DNA of 64,000 bases, from positions 210,786 through 274,785 of the forward strand of contig JAVXUO010003045.1 in assembly GCA_033065855.1 (NCBI GenBank). Direction: 5' to 3'. Position 1 is the stretch's first letter. Every line of letters begins with the position of its first letter. The position numbers and the translations under genes are program-made. Shown here piece after piece: positions 23,600 to 34,769 of the stretch. Source of the stretch: Escallonia rubra (lineage: Eukaryota > Streptophyta > Magnoliopsida > Escalloniales > Escalloniaceae). Below the pieces are notes generated by a model, which searched no databases, was not told the DNA's origin, and was given only the letters and a program-made list of their open reading frames with translations.

Positions 23600-24860
23600 C
23601 CGTTAGGGTTTTCTCGGTTAGCCGACAGGGGTGTGTTGCACTGCGCTTCGCATGTGAGCTGATTTTTCATATGCCCCTCTTTGTCTTTGACTGACGGCTG
23701 ACTATGGAGGAAGGTCTGTCCGCCGTACAAAGTCAACGGCGTAACGGTGAGGTGGTGGTGTAACGGCGAGGCAGATTAAGAGCGCCACCATTTTTGGCAG
23801 AGCTCTAACGGCATGATGTCAGAGTCTGTGTCGGCACAGTATTGGAGAAGTGGCGGCGTCGTGGTAGAGGAAGGATTATACGACGGTAGAGGACGGCGTT
23901 GCTACCTTTACCGTGGGTGCGGTGTCGCGCCGGAGGCACTTCTTGTCTTTACGGTTGGATCTGGACGAGGTGCGGCGGCCATTTGTTAGGGTTTGGACCT
24001 TATGTGGCGGCGCCGTTACTATTTCTTCCTTCCCTCTCTTTTTTTTATGAGATATGTGGTTGTATCTACTTCGGCCTCTTCACGGCGGTTGCCGGCGATT
24101 TTTGGTGCCCGCGACTCCGCAGTTATTTTTGCAGGTTGTGGTTGTTACCGATGGTATTGTTCGATGAGGACGGTGGCGGCTGGCGGTTAGTGGTGACTGT
24201 CGTGGTGGCGACAGGCAGATTGAGAGTGAGGTCGCGATCCTGCGGCGCGGATGCCTTGCCAGGATTTTGTTGTGCGGTGGGTTTTCAGCGGAGGTGGAGC
24301 TGCTGGCGTAGATCTGGATGAATGGGTGGTAGGCGGCCGTCGTCTAGCTGCGACGGGGTCTCTTCCGACGACGGCAACCCCTTGACTGGTCTTCGCCACC
24401 GGTAGATTATGTCTAGCAACGAGGGTATACCACCGGCGGTAGCTATGCGGTGAGGATCATCCGTTTAGGCTCTAACCCTTGGAGTGGCGATCTGCTGGCT
24501 ATGCTCGCCGATAGTGATGGCACCAGCTGTGCTGTTGTGCCGGCATCTCTCTGTTCTATCTTTTTTTTTTGTGGTTTGTCTTTGCTGCCCCGGTGGGTTC
24601 ACGGCAATGGTTGGTGGCAGGTTTCCACCTATAGGCGGTAACCCCTGCATTGCGGTGACGGCGTGTAATACTGTGAGGTCGTGTTGCACTGTTGCACAAC
24701 GATGAATGAGCAGCGTTGGAGCACAACGTTGGTATCCTGGACAGTGAGGTTGCAACCTTGTTGTTGGTAGTGGTGGTTCTGCATGGTTGCCGTCAGATGT
24801 CGGCGGCGGTGTTGCCAATAGCTTTTTGAGCCCCATGGCTTGTGATAATTGATCTGAAAA
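23600..24860. other. GC-rich interior segment of the LTR element
   Basis: Distinctly GC-rich sequence with open frames on both strands (for example 23899-24321 + and 24465-24836 -). The products are Trp/Cys/Arg- or Pro/Thr/His-rich, match nothing I recognise, and look like composition-driven frames. It may be a captured host fragment. Confidence 0.4.
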
Positions 24861-25030
24861 GTTTGAATTCTCAATTTTTTCTCTAAGACGGCAGTTGAAT
24901 TTTGAGACCTTCAGTAGTGACGATTATGTAGAAAGTTACAATGCGTTGCCTCCAGTTGCTTGCAATATGATTCTTGAGTTGTCTAGAGGTCAAACGGTTA
25001 GGCTGGCGGGTCACATAGACGGCGTCAATC

Positions 25031-25451
25031 TGTTGCTGCTAAAAATATGCTCCGCACAAATTCTGGAATTCGAGCCTAGACCGATGACCTGGAAGACAGA
25101 AAACGAGTGGCTGCCAAGTGGGGTTCCGGGCGGAGAACTCTCATATGCTTAAGTCAGAGTGCAGTTACAGAATAAAACTCTGAAAAAGCATGAATTGTGT
25201 AATTCCCGCATACCTGGGGGGTAGAACTTTTCATATAGCCGTAGGAGAAGACTCTTAGTAGGACTGGGCCGTGGGCCAGATGTGTTAGGATCGCGTTACG
25301 ATCCTTGAGAATCGTGTTAGGATTCTCGAGGATCACGTCACGACCTCTAAGGACTTTTTTAGAATCCTGATAAGATAATCATCAATCTCCCAGTTTGACT
25401 GGGATCGCCGGGTGTCGCATAATTATTGAGAGTTATATTTATGTTTTATCA
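25031..25451 (+). repeat. 3' LTR (421 bp)
   Basis: Direct repeat of 21075-21475, followed by the TSD CTTGT. Confidence 0.88.
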
Positions 25452-25456
25452 CTTGT

Positions 25457-26084
25457 AAAGAAGACATTGTCATTAGGTGAGGCCGTGCACTGGATCCTTG
25501 AGGATAATTATCAAACCCGACTTCGAAAGCCTGGATTGGCTGTCCAGTCAGGTTGTCGACGGTTAAGAACAATAAGGCATGTCCCGGTGCATCCTACATC
25601 AAGAGGACGGTCTGGGTAACGAAAGGCGAGCCAAGTATACCTCACATTCGCTGAAGAGAAAGGTTGGGGCCACATGTGATTTAGTCTTAGCAAGGATGCT
25701 AAGGAATAAGGAGAGGAGAATGTGATATCTCATATCAAATATGTGATATCTAAGATTGACCTTATAGGACCGTACCCATAAACGTAACAAGTACCTACCT
25801 AGCAATCTCTTTTGATGGAGGCATTACCCTGTGGTGTGCCGTGAACCGGGTCTTCACACTTATTTTTCCAACCGATGCCATGAGCTGTAGGGTTGATTAC
25901 GTCTTGGCAATGAACCAAGACATAAAAGGCCACTAGTGTTGGTGTTACAATATTCGGCCAATTTGAAGGTTGAGTGAACCTCGAATTGCAACATACATGC
26001 AACATTTAAGATTAAGCTAGGCAAGTGTACGCACCTGCATCCGATTTTTATTCGAAATCAATACAACAACAATAAATTTACGTA
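25457..26084. other. Intergenic
   Basis: Host flank downstream of the LTR element. GTGATATCT occurs twice near 25710-25750. No gene seen. Confidence 0.5.
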
Positions 26085-26812
26085 GCGTTTTGTTTGAAAA
26101 CCATTTTTTCAGTTTTTTTCTCCAATTTTGTAAACTGGAGAAAAAAACACGTTTGGCACACAGTTTTTGGTTTTTTTTCCTTCAGTTTTGAAAATCAGTT
26201 TTTAAAACATGACTGTTTTTGGAGTTTTGGTTTTTGTTTTGAAACCACCACCCCACCGCTACAGCCACCGCCGCCGGCCTCCTCCATGCCCCACCACCGC
26301 TACCTCAACCACCACCAAAGAAAAAACTCAAAATAAAAACTGAGTAATCAAACACTCAAAAGAAAAAACTAGGGCTCTGTTTGATAATACTTTTTTTTTT
26401 GTTTTCAGTTTCCAAAAAAAATAAAATAAATAGCAGCTTAATTTTTTTTTTACAAAAACAAATGGGTGTTTGATAACCCAGTTTTTATTTTGATTTTTTT
26501 TTTTGTGGTGGCGGTGGTAGGGCGTGGCGGTGGCTGGTGGTTGCCGGCGATGGTCGCCAGAGTTTGCCGCCGGCGGTGGTGGCCAGAGGTGGTCACCGGC
26601 GTTTTTTAAACTGAAGAAGAAAAAAGAAAAAAAAAACTTACCAAACGCAACTAATTTTTTTCCAATTTTTAAAACTGAAAAAAGCTGTGTCAAACAAAGC
26701 CTAGAGGTAATCAAACATCAATTTTTTTTTGTAAAAAATAAAAACTAAACTGATTTTTTTTTTTTTTTTGGAGACAGAAAACCAAAACTGTAAGTGATTT
26801 CAAACAGACCCA
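26085..26812. mobile_element. Nested MITE-like elements with (G)TTTGA termini
   Basis: The outer ends (GCGTTTTGTTTGAAAACC, and the reverse complement of TTTCAAACAGACCC) form a degenerate inverted repeat. Inside lies a second pair: GGCTCTGTTTGATAATAC at ~26371 and the inverse of GTCAAACAAAGCC at ~26690, flanked by TAG on each side. Between them are T-runs and GGT/GCC-rich low-complexity DNA. No coding capacity. Confidence 0.4.
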
Positions 26813-26815
26813 GAT

Positions 26816-27375
26816 TACACAAGAAATCCTAAATGCAAGTTTACTCCACTTATTAGATTTTCTCGACCAGAGTCATGACTGTGAGCATCAACACCGAATT
26901 TTCAGTTAAGAGAGTCTCCATTGTAAATGAAGAAAAAAATTAGCAAACCTAAACAGGCTCATGCCTAGTGGTAAAGATCTGCCTCGGAAATTCTTGATCA
27001 AACATCAAAAGGGTTTTGATTATTTGGCCTACATACATGTGCAAAATCACAATTTTCTTGATTTGATTCAATTGGCTATTGACCAACTTAGTTTTTTTTT
27101 AAAGAATAATATAAATATATACAGATGAAAGACTATAAAACAATCAAGTTATACTAACCCTATAAAGGGCAAGAACATAAAAGCTCGCACACATGTATGA
27201 CATCCCAATCCGGCGAGCTTCACAAATTAAAATTAACCTAAAATACACAAAAACTAAAACTAAGCCAAAAAATAACCCACATCAATAAAATAAAGACACC
27301 TAAAAAGAGATAATCTAAACTAACAAAAAATTTAAAAAAATTCCATCCTTTTTCCGATTTTTTTCCCTTTTCTGG
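26816..27375. other. Intergenic, AT-rich
   Basis: A segment GCTCATGCCTAGTGGTAAAG (~26958) resembles a tRNA-type A box, as found in SINEs, but no B box at the right distance convinced me. No gene seen. Confidence 0.4.
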
Positions 27376-27384
27376 ATTAGATTA

Positions 27385-27465
27385 GGGTAAATTACACTAA
27401 ACCCCGTGAGGTTTTACGTAAATACACACCACTACCACTATCTTTAAAAATTACACTCCGACCCC
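27385..27465 (+). repeat. MULE left TIR
   Basis: Pairs with 32950-33032 in inverse orientation with about ten differences. Confidence 0.93.
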
Positions 27466-27732
27466 CGAGGTTTGTACCCGCATTACACACAACTACACAC
27501 ATTTAACGGCCCGTCCAACTCCGTGAAAAGATTTCCTGACACACTCCTTTATGCAATTTTCATACCCAAAATACCCGCATTTTGTTCTCTATACACATGT
27601 GTGGTCTTCTTGTACTGTTGTGTTTTATACAATTGCAGCCCACTCCCCACCTACTTCTTCCCTTCCTCCACCTTCTTCTCGTGCACCCTTCTCCCCCCAG
27701 TAAAATCAGCCCCCCCCATTTAAGGGGTAACA

Positions 27733-28156
27733 ATGTCTTGGTCAGAAAGTAGTGAAGAGTGGTTGGATCTAAGGTTTAGGTACAAGAATTGTTGGTGTAG
27801 AAAGAGGGCAAACTTGAGGATTGTTGAATCTGATGAGAAGCCAAGTAAGGGTAAGTTGTTCTTCTCTTGTGCAAGTGGTGGATGTAGAATGTTCAGCTGG
27901 TGCACACCTGATAGAGCAACAATGAAGCCAAGTGGAAGGTTAATGAAATGTTCATCTGAGTTTTCTGAAGAGATTCAAAGGCCCGAGATCAATGAAGAGG
28001 CAAATATGCAATTTTGTTTATGGAAATGGAGTTGTAACTAGTCAAAAGTTACAATTGATTGAAGCTAATCAGGCAATGATGAAGTTGTTGGTTATTTCTT
28101 CTCTAATTTCCTCATGGATGTGTATTATGGTGATGATTTTTGTTGTCCGCAAATGA
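27733..28156 (+). pseudogene. GRF-type zinc-finger protein with C-terminal membrane segment (frameshifted)
   Basis: ATG 27733 opens a 102-codon frame with a GRF zinc finger at ~20-57: CWC near the start, then GKLFFSC, CRMF and SWC, matching the C-x-C...G-x-x-F-x-x-C...C-x-x-F-x-W pattern. That frame stops at 28041. One base away, from a TTTT run at ~28013, a frame continues to TGA 28154-28156 and encodes a ~20-residue hydrophobic helix (LLVISSLISSWMCIMVMIFVV) shortly before its end. Plant GRF proteins from transposons often end in such a helix, so I infer a 1-bp indel. GRF fingers bind nucleic acid. It lies opposite the transposase, in a second-gene position. Confidence 0.7.
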
Positions 28157-28439
28157 GGAATTTGGGTGTGTGTTTATGTACTGCAAGTAATGTGGGCTTC
28201 ATTTTCCTTTCCAGAGCTCTTTTGTAATATTTTGTAATGACTTTGTATGAAGAAGGTGAATGAATGTGATTTTCTAGGGTTCTCTCTGTATGGCCTTCTC
28301 TGATCTTTTTCGTCATGGGAGCTCAGTGTAATTAATGCAAACCTCATGGGAGTTCTGTGTAATTTTAAAAGTAACTATTTTTGCGCATGACATGCTGTGG
28401 ATGAATATGATGCATGAATGCTTGGATTGGAGTGACATT

Positions 28440-29225
28440 GCTAAAAACTAGTGAACAAACAAACTACTCAGGACATGATCAAACACCTTGGTCAAAACTA
28501 GTTAATAAACAAACTACTCAACAACTGCCAACATATTTGGGACACTGCACTAAGTGTGCACACTTGCACCCAAATCATGCCAGGGTATCACCAACATATT
28601 GCAACCAACTCCATAAACAAAATGCACCACTACAGTAGTATGCACCAACACAGTGCAACCCACTGCTGTACTGCAACACACTGCATAAACTCAATGCAAC
28701 AGACCAAATGAAGACAACCAAGTGCAACAAATCAAATGCACAAACACATTGCACCAAACTGCAGTGTGCACACAAACTTATTGGTAAATTACAAAAAGCA
28801 CTGAGACTTAATACAACCATGGTTTCATTATCCAAAAATAGACAGTTTACATCATCCCCAAGATCTAAGCTTACATAATCCAAACTTGTGCATGTGTTGA
28901 CTGTAACCTAAACTTTACAAAGTGTACACATTGTTTGTCAACATATTTGGGACCTAAAGCTAACATATTCCTTGGACTTCAACTTCAAAAACTTGTATGC
29001 AGTCACAAGGTATTCATAATTTCTTCATTCAGCTTCACAAAATAATCTTCACAATATCTTCAGTTAGCTTCACAAAATAATCTTCACAAAATAATCTTCA
29101 ATTTGTCTTCAACTAGCTTCACAAAATAATCATCATTCACAGCTTCACAAAATAATCTTCAATCTGTCTTCAACTAGCTTCATAAAAGAATCTTCATTCA
29201 CAGCTTCACAAAAGTCATTTCATAT
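28440..29225. repeat. Short-unit repeats between the two MULE genes
   Basis: 28440-28530 repeats a ~60-bp block with AACAAACAAACTACTCA. 28600-28770 is built of TGCA-rich words (AATGCAACA, CACTGCA). 29010-29220 repeats AGCTTCACAAAATAATCTTCA about six times with variation. No gene seen. Confidence 0.75.
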
Positions 29226-29364
29226 CTACAAATACCCTTACCCTTCTCTGCAGCTTTAAGGCTGCGACTCCTGGGTTTGAGCCACCACCTCAGGTCCTCC
29301 CTGTTAAAAAAAATAGATTGGGAAAACTTGAGGAAAAAAATAAAAGTTAAAGTCTGAAAAACAA

Positions 29365-31979
29365 CTAAAAGAAATCAGTGGTTACCTGCTCATTCATGCT
29401 AATTTGGCTGCACCCAATTTGATTGCACCCAGCTTCACTGCCTCTGCCTTGATTGCCCCTACCTTGATTGCCCCTACCTTGCCTCCCCCTCCTCACTGGT
29501 CTTGCAGCATTGGCATTTCTATTGCTTCCCACTGGTGCCCGTTGGCAGGTCCTTTTATTATGCCCAAATTGCTTACAATTTCCACACTTCAGAGTGCATG
29601 ACCTTTTTCCTTCCCTAGCAGGTTCATCAGCTGCCCTCTTACTTTCCTTTCTTGGCCTTCCAGGCAACCTCCTAAAGGGGGGAGGTTGCAAAGGATCCCC
29701 TAGAGCTGGCTCCCAGTGGGTCTCATCATGCAGTGGGTGCATAACATGACCATAAGTTTTCAAATAAGTATCCCTGCTATAGCACTTATCCACAAACTCA
29801 ACCACATTCAATCTACTGGTGTTGATGCATGCTGCTGCATGCTTGCAAGGTATGCCTGTAAGATCCCAAACCCTACAACAACAACTTCTCCTCACTAAGT
29901 TCACAACATACAACTTCCCAAGGTCAGATACCTCAAACTCTGTACCCCCAGCACCCATGACTATTTTACAGCACCTAGATTCAGCAACTGCCAGTTTGCA
30001 TTTCTTCATTATCCTTGGAGTTACACTTCTTCCCAAGAAGTAGCCTTTTCAAACATTTCATGTACCTTTACCATCAGCATGGTTCTAATATGATCAATCA
30101 TGGATAGCACAGGTTTTCCCCTCAATTTCCCTAGCCAGTTGTTGAAGGACTCCACCACATTACTGGTTACCTGCTCATTCTTAACAGCAGGGTCAAATGT
30201 ATACCTAGCCCAGCTTTCTACTTTATGACCTTTTAACCACTCAGCTGCTTCTGGTGACAAGTCTTCCATCTGTCTCAAAGCTAGCTTAAAGTCATCCACA
30301 TTGTATGCCTTTGCAGCAGACCAAAAATAGCTTTTAAGCTTCCTGCCAGGGTATCTAGACCTAAAATTGCAGAAAAGATGCCTACAACACCTTCTATGAG
30401 TTGCATGTGGTATAATGTCTGCTAGGGCAATCTCAAACCCTTTTGTCCATCAGACATGATCACCCATGGCTTTGGATCAGGACCATCACCTATGATGGTA
30501 TAAAGGTGATGTAGGAAAAACCTTCAACCTCCAACTCTGTGTGTTCTCACTCTCAACAACAGCAAATCCCATAGGGAATAACCCATTGTTCCCATCTAAG
30601 CCCACAGCAGACAATAATACACCTCCATAAGGCCCTTTAAGATGGCATCCATCAACTGCAAGAAATGGCCTACAACCATCCTTAAAGCCATTTTACACAG
30701 TTGCAAATGAAAAGAACAGCCTATGGAAGTGAGGCAAATCCAGGTTAGGTTGAACTCTTTGAGTTTCAAGCTTGAACAAGCTCCCAGGGTTTGTCTTCAT
30801 CACCTCATGCCCATATACATCCACAGCTTCTTATATGACTCAGCATCAGACCCCTCAATCTTTTCTAGCGCCTTCTTTTTTTACCCTGTACAGCTGCATT
30901 CTATTGGCCTCTACACCATAGTTTTCTAGCAAAAGCTCTTGCAGCCCATTTATGGTAATATCAGGATTTCCCCTAATGTTCCCAAGTAGCTTCTGTGCAA
31001 TCCAAGTGGAATTGGCCTCATTGTTAGTATTGCCCATTACACAAGAATGTTTAGGACCTAAGCTCTTGATTTTGTAAGTTTTCTCATCAGGAATAGGTGA
31101 TGTAAATATCCTCCAATTACATCCAGGATTGCCACAGTGGGCAGCAACCCTGTTCTTTTCATTCCTATCTCTGACCAGCTTAAACCCAGTCTGAATACAA
31201 TAATCCCTCAGAGTATTCCTAAAATGATTGACATCTTCAAACAACAAACCCTTGTACAGTTGAATAGTTTCACCTGGCCTATGTTCAAATAGCTCTCCCC
31301 TCATATATTTGTCTACATTTACTGCTTCAACATCCAAGTTATCATCACTCTTGTACATAGGATTTTCATCTTCATCATCACAGTTGGACAACTCACCTTC
31401 ACTTAATTGATCATCCTCTGTCACAGGCTCTTCTAGCTTAATTCTTCCTTTACTTCCCAATCATTATCCTCTTCACTTACTTGTCTCTTCATCAGTCTCA
31501 CTTAATTCTTCCTTTACTTCCCAATCAATATATTCATAATCAGAATCATCACTAGTGTGGTGCAACTACTCATCACTATCACTCTCCCTCTCACTCTCAG
31601 GTGCCCTACTAGTCCCAGGTCTACTGTCATTTCTAGCTGCCTCTACATTTGGTTCTGGATAACTAACTACTGTAGGTTCTGCCCCAACATTTTCTAAGAA
31701 CACATGAATCTCCTATGAATTCTCATACAGCGCAAACATGTCAAGTAATGACTTATCAAATGTTATTTCTTCCCTGACATTGGTTCCAGACAAAGTATAG
31801 TATATGGCAATAACTATACCTAAACTAGAGGGGATGTCTTTCAACATAAGATCATTTACATCGGTAAGCAGATCCATATAGCTGTATCTGTCAGGATCCA
31901 CATCAGCTATGCTATCAACAATGTTACAGTAGTGGACCCTCAGTTCATATATCCTTTCAGTGCCCATTCTGTAGTACAA
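29365..31979 (-). pseudogene. MuDR-type MULE transposase (frameshifted)
   Basis: Pieces in order on the minus strand: 31979-31713, N-terminal PB1-like region (MGTERIYELRVHYCN); 31460-30890, MuDR DNA-binding region with the C-x-C...H zinc pattern (HCGNPGCNWRI, KHSC); ~30870-30300, DDE core (VDGCHLKGPYGG with first Asp, GFAVVESENT, MSDGQKG with second Asp, HRRCCRHLFCNFR); 30299-30021, C-terminal helical part with VESFNNWLGKLRGK; 30036-29365, SWIM finger (CCCRVWDLTGIPCKHAAACI) and a CCHC-like knuckle (CGNCKQFGHNKRTC) before a Gly/Arg/Gln tail. Frames break near 30885, near 30800-30700, near 30520 and at ~30030. It would cut and paste elements with matching TIRs. Confidence 0.9.
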
Positions 31980-32039
31980 GGAAAAATAATTAGGGGGTTA
32001 AATTAGGGCTACAATTAGGGCATTCAATTTAGGGTTCAT

Positions 32040-32570
32040 CAGCTGGGGCTAAGTGAATTAGGATATTCAATTGGTTCAATTAGGGTTCAATTGGTTCAAT
32101 TAGGGTTCAATTGGTTCAATTTGTTCAATTAGAGTTCAATTAGAGTTCAATTGGTTCAATTAGGATTCAATTTATTCAATTAGAGTTCAATTGGTTCAAC
32201 TAGGGTCAATTTGTTCAATTAGGGTTCAATTTGTTCAATTAGAGTTCAATTGGTTCAATTAGGGTTCAATTGGTTACATTACGGTTCAATTATGGTTCAA
32301 TTAGAGTTCAATTGGTTCGATTACAGTTCAATTTGTTCAATTAGATTCAATTGGTTCGATTACGGTTCAATTAGGGTCTAATTAAGGTTCAATTACGATT
32401 CAATTGGTTACATTACGGTTCAATTATGGTTCAATTAGAGTTCAATTACGGTTCAATTAGGGTTCAATTTGTTTAATTAGGGTTCAATTGGTTACATTAC
32501 GGTTCAATTAGAGTTCAATTGGTTCAATTACGATCAAATTAGGGTTCAATTAGGGTTCAAAATGTGTCTA
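32040..32570. repeat. GGTTCAATTAGGGTTCAATT minisatellite in the MULE
   Basis: About thirty variants of a 10-12-bp unit (TTCAATTAGGG, TTCAATTGG, TTACGG) upstream of the transposase, just inside the right TIR. It resembles the repeats in the CACTA element at 53085-53925. Confidence 0.9.
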
Positions 32571-32949
32571 CGTGAATTAGGGCCTAAATCAGGGTCCAAT
32601 TACGGGTTACATTATGCTATCAACTACGGAAATCATGCAAAAGAAGAAAGATCAGAAATGGGAAACAACGAGTAAAACGTGAAAGACATGAAGGAGTTAG
32701 GGAAACATACCTTCAAGCAGAGAGCCGGAAGTAGGGGCTTTGATTTTTTTCTAGGCTTCCCTTCCCCCGATAGCATAGTGACCCCCTACCTTCGTCCTTC
32801 TCTGCCAACCTATTTTTCTTCCTTCCCGATAAAAAGTTTCCCTCCAATTCCCAAGAACAGGTTTTCCCTCCAAAATCCCAAGAAAATTGTCTGAGGGTAT
32901 TCATGTCTTTTTGCATTCCACCGTTACACCGTAAGAGAAAAAGTTATTT

Positions 32950-33032
32950 TTTGAGCGGAATGCAATTTTTAAAGATAACAGTAGTGGAGTGTAATTACAT
33001 AAAACCTCAGGGGGTTTTAGTGTAATTTACCC
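32950..33032 (-). repeat. MULE right TIR
   Basis: Inverse of 27385-27465, followed by TSD ATTAGATTA. Confidence 0.93.
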
Positions 33033-33041
33033 ATTAGATTA

Positions 33042-34289
33042 ATAGCAAGCAGCAGATAAGCACAACCACGTCATCCTCTCCATGCAACCTAACACCTATC
33101 AGCCACAACCCATCCCCCGAGACCTGCATACCCTGTCACGGCCGCGTGCAGCAGCGCATGCCATCACCATCGCCACCGCGTGCAGCGCCGGACCGCCATC
33201 CACCGTCGCCCTTGACACTTATCTCGTCGTAAATTCTAGCACCGCCACTCTAATCACCAATCCACAACGACCTCTTCTCTAAGATCTCGACCACAACTGC
33301 AATCCCTCTCCACCAAGCCACCAGCCGACCTACATCCTTACACGATTTCGCCAGACCTGCAACAACAACCAAACTTCATGATTAACGCAATGAATGCAAC
33401 CACCCCCATGCATTTCCAACCAATCTTTCTGACCAAAAAGGGGGAAGGGGGAATTAAACCTAAAAGGTAAATAAACCTTTTTTCAGACTCACCAGTCACC
33501 ACTAACAACAACTCCCTGAGCACCACCACGCCTACCTAAACACCCACTATGAACAGATTAGCCACTAGCCAACCAACCACACACAACCGAGGGGACAAAT
33601 CAACGATCTTAACCCACCAGTCTCTGGCACCACCAGCCATACACCACAGGGGAACACCTATCAGTCCATCGAACACAGAGACTGACAACAAACCAGCCTT
33701 ACCCAAGACGTAGCACCCATCCACACACCCACAACGAGTTGATTTGAGAGAGAGAGAGAGAGAGAGCTGACCTCTGAGTCAAGATTGACCAACTTAGCTT
33801 AGATCTATGTAACAGCTAGTCACCGTCCTAAGCTCAAAATCAGGATCAAGAAAATAAGATTGGCATGAAGGGGCAAGAGAACAATGAAGGACAGTGACAG
33901 ATTTTGGGAGGAAATAATTTCTACTTAGTTTTACAATTATTGTAACACCGTTGTTTAGCTTGAACGTGGTTATATCTTAAAGTCATAGTTACTTGATTCA
34001 AGGAATAATATCATTTTTATCGTTCAGGTTAGAGTGTAATTACAAAAAAAAAATCATTTGACATATAAAATCATTTTTTCCGTTGACAAAACAAAATTTA
34101 CACAGTGAATTTTTTTGAATACATTGAATTGCCCCTTAAATTTTTTTGAATTGTCTCTTCTGTTGTCCTTTTTCTCTCGTGTATCCTATCTCATTGCCCT
34201 TTTTCTCTCATACTCCGATTATGACAGAATCCCCTCAATGAAAAGATAAAAATAAAATTGAACTATCATGTTGGTCTTTCCCATTTTAA
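33042..34289. other. Intergenic
   Basis: Mixed sequence with a C-rich patch (33080-33330) and a (GA)n tract at ~33746-33766. No supported gene. Confidence 0.5.
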
Positions 34290-34560
34290 GTCCACAACCA
34301 CCACCATATTATCCAAAATTCCACCAACCCCCCCTAAACACCACCAACGGCACCACCCCAACATCACCAACTACAACGGCGGTACCACTCCAACACCACC
34401 GACCACCATGAAACCACCGCAACTGACACGATGACCACCACCACCATACAGATTGCACGCACACATACTCACAAAAGACACAGAGATTTGCAAATACACT
34501 CAAACTCGCTAACATGCGCACAGGCAAACACACACACACACAAATTGATTTTGCACACCA
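34290..34560. repeat. ACC-rich and CA-rich low-complexity DNA
   Basis: ACC triplets (34295-34450) followed by CACA-rich words (34455-34545). Similar CACA words return at 36950-37030 and ACC triplets at 37375-37800. Confidence 0.7.
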
Positions 34561-34769
34561 AGACCACCAAAGAAACCCAATCGAGCTCTATGAGCATCTC
34601 CTTCCTTTCAACATTTTGTTCCCAACCTATCTTGGCTACACCTATAAGCCCACTGGGGGTCCCAATTCTCATGACATATTAGCACATTCAATGGTCAAAA
34701 TTTCAACTCTTACAGGCCGGTCAAAGCGGCAAATAATCAAGCCACGTGCATTTTCCCTTTGTGCAGAGA

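Larger units (their letters stand above)
21075..25451 (+). mobile_element. Non-autonomous LTR retrotransposon (LARD-like), complete
   Basis: Two LTRs beginning TGTTG(T/C)TGCTAAAAATATG and ending TATCA, flanked by a perfect 5-bp duplication CTTGT (21070-21074 and 25452-25456). The 3.55 kb interior has no gag, protease, RT or integrase; it consists of a repeat array (22130-22800) and a GC-rich stretch (23600-24850). No convincing primer-binding site follows the left LTR and no clear polypurine tract precedes the right, so it must have depended on another element. Confidence 0.88.
27385..33032 (-). mobile_element. Complete Mutator-like element (MULE), 5.65 kb
   Basis: Terminal inverted repeats of ~80 bp start GGGTAAATTACACTAAA on both ends and share GAGGTTTTA and ATCTTTAAAAATT. 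A perfect 9-bp target duplication ATTAGATTA flanks it (27376-27384, 33033-33041). It carries a MuDR-type transposase on the minus strand and a GRF zinc-finger ORF on the plus strand, with minisatellites at both sides of the transposase. Both genes have frame breaks, so this copy is probably not autonomous now. Confidence 0.95.

Noticed and set aside
23899..24321. 140-aa ORF in the LTR element
   Set aside because: No gag-pol or host similarity recognised; composition effect.
26955..27020. SINE-like A box
   Set aside because: No B box at the expected distance and no A-tail or TSD seen.
32040..32570. Interstitial telomere
   Set aside because: Units are TTCAATTAGGG variants, not TTTAGGG tandem repeats.
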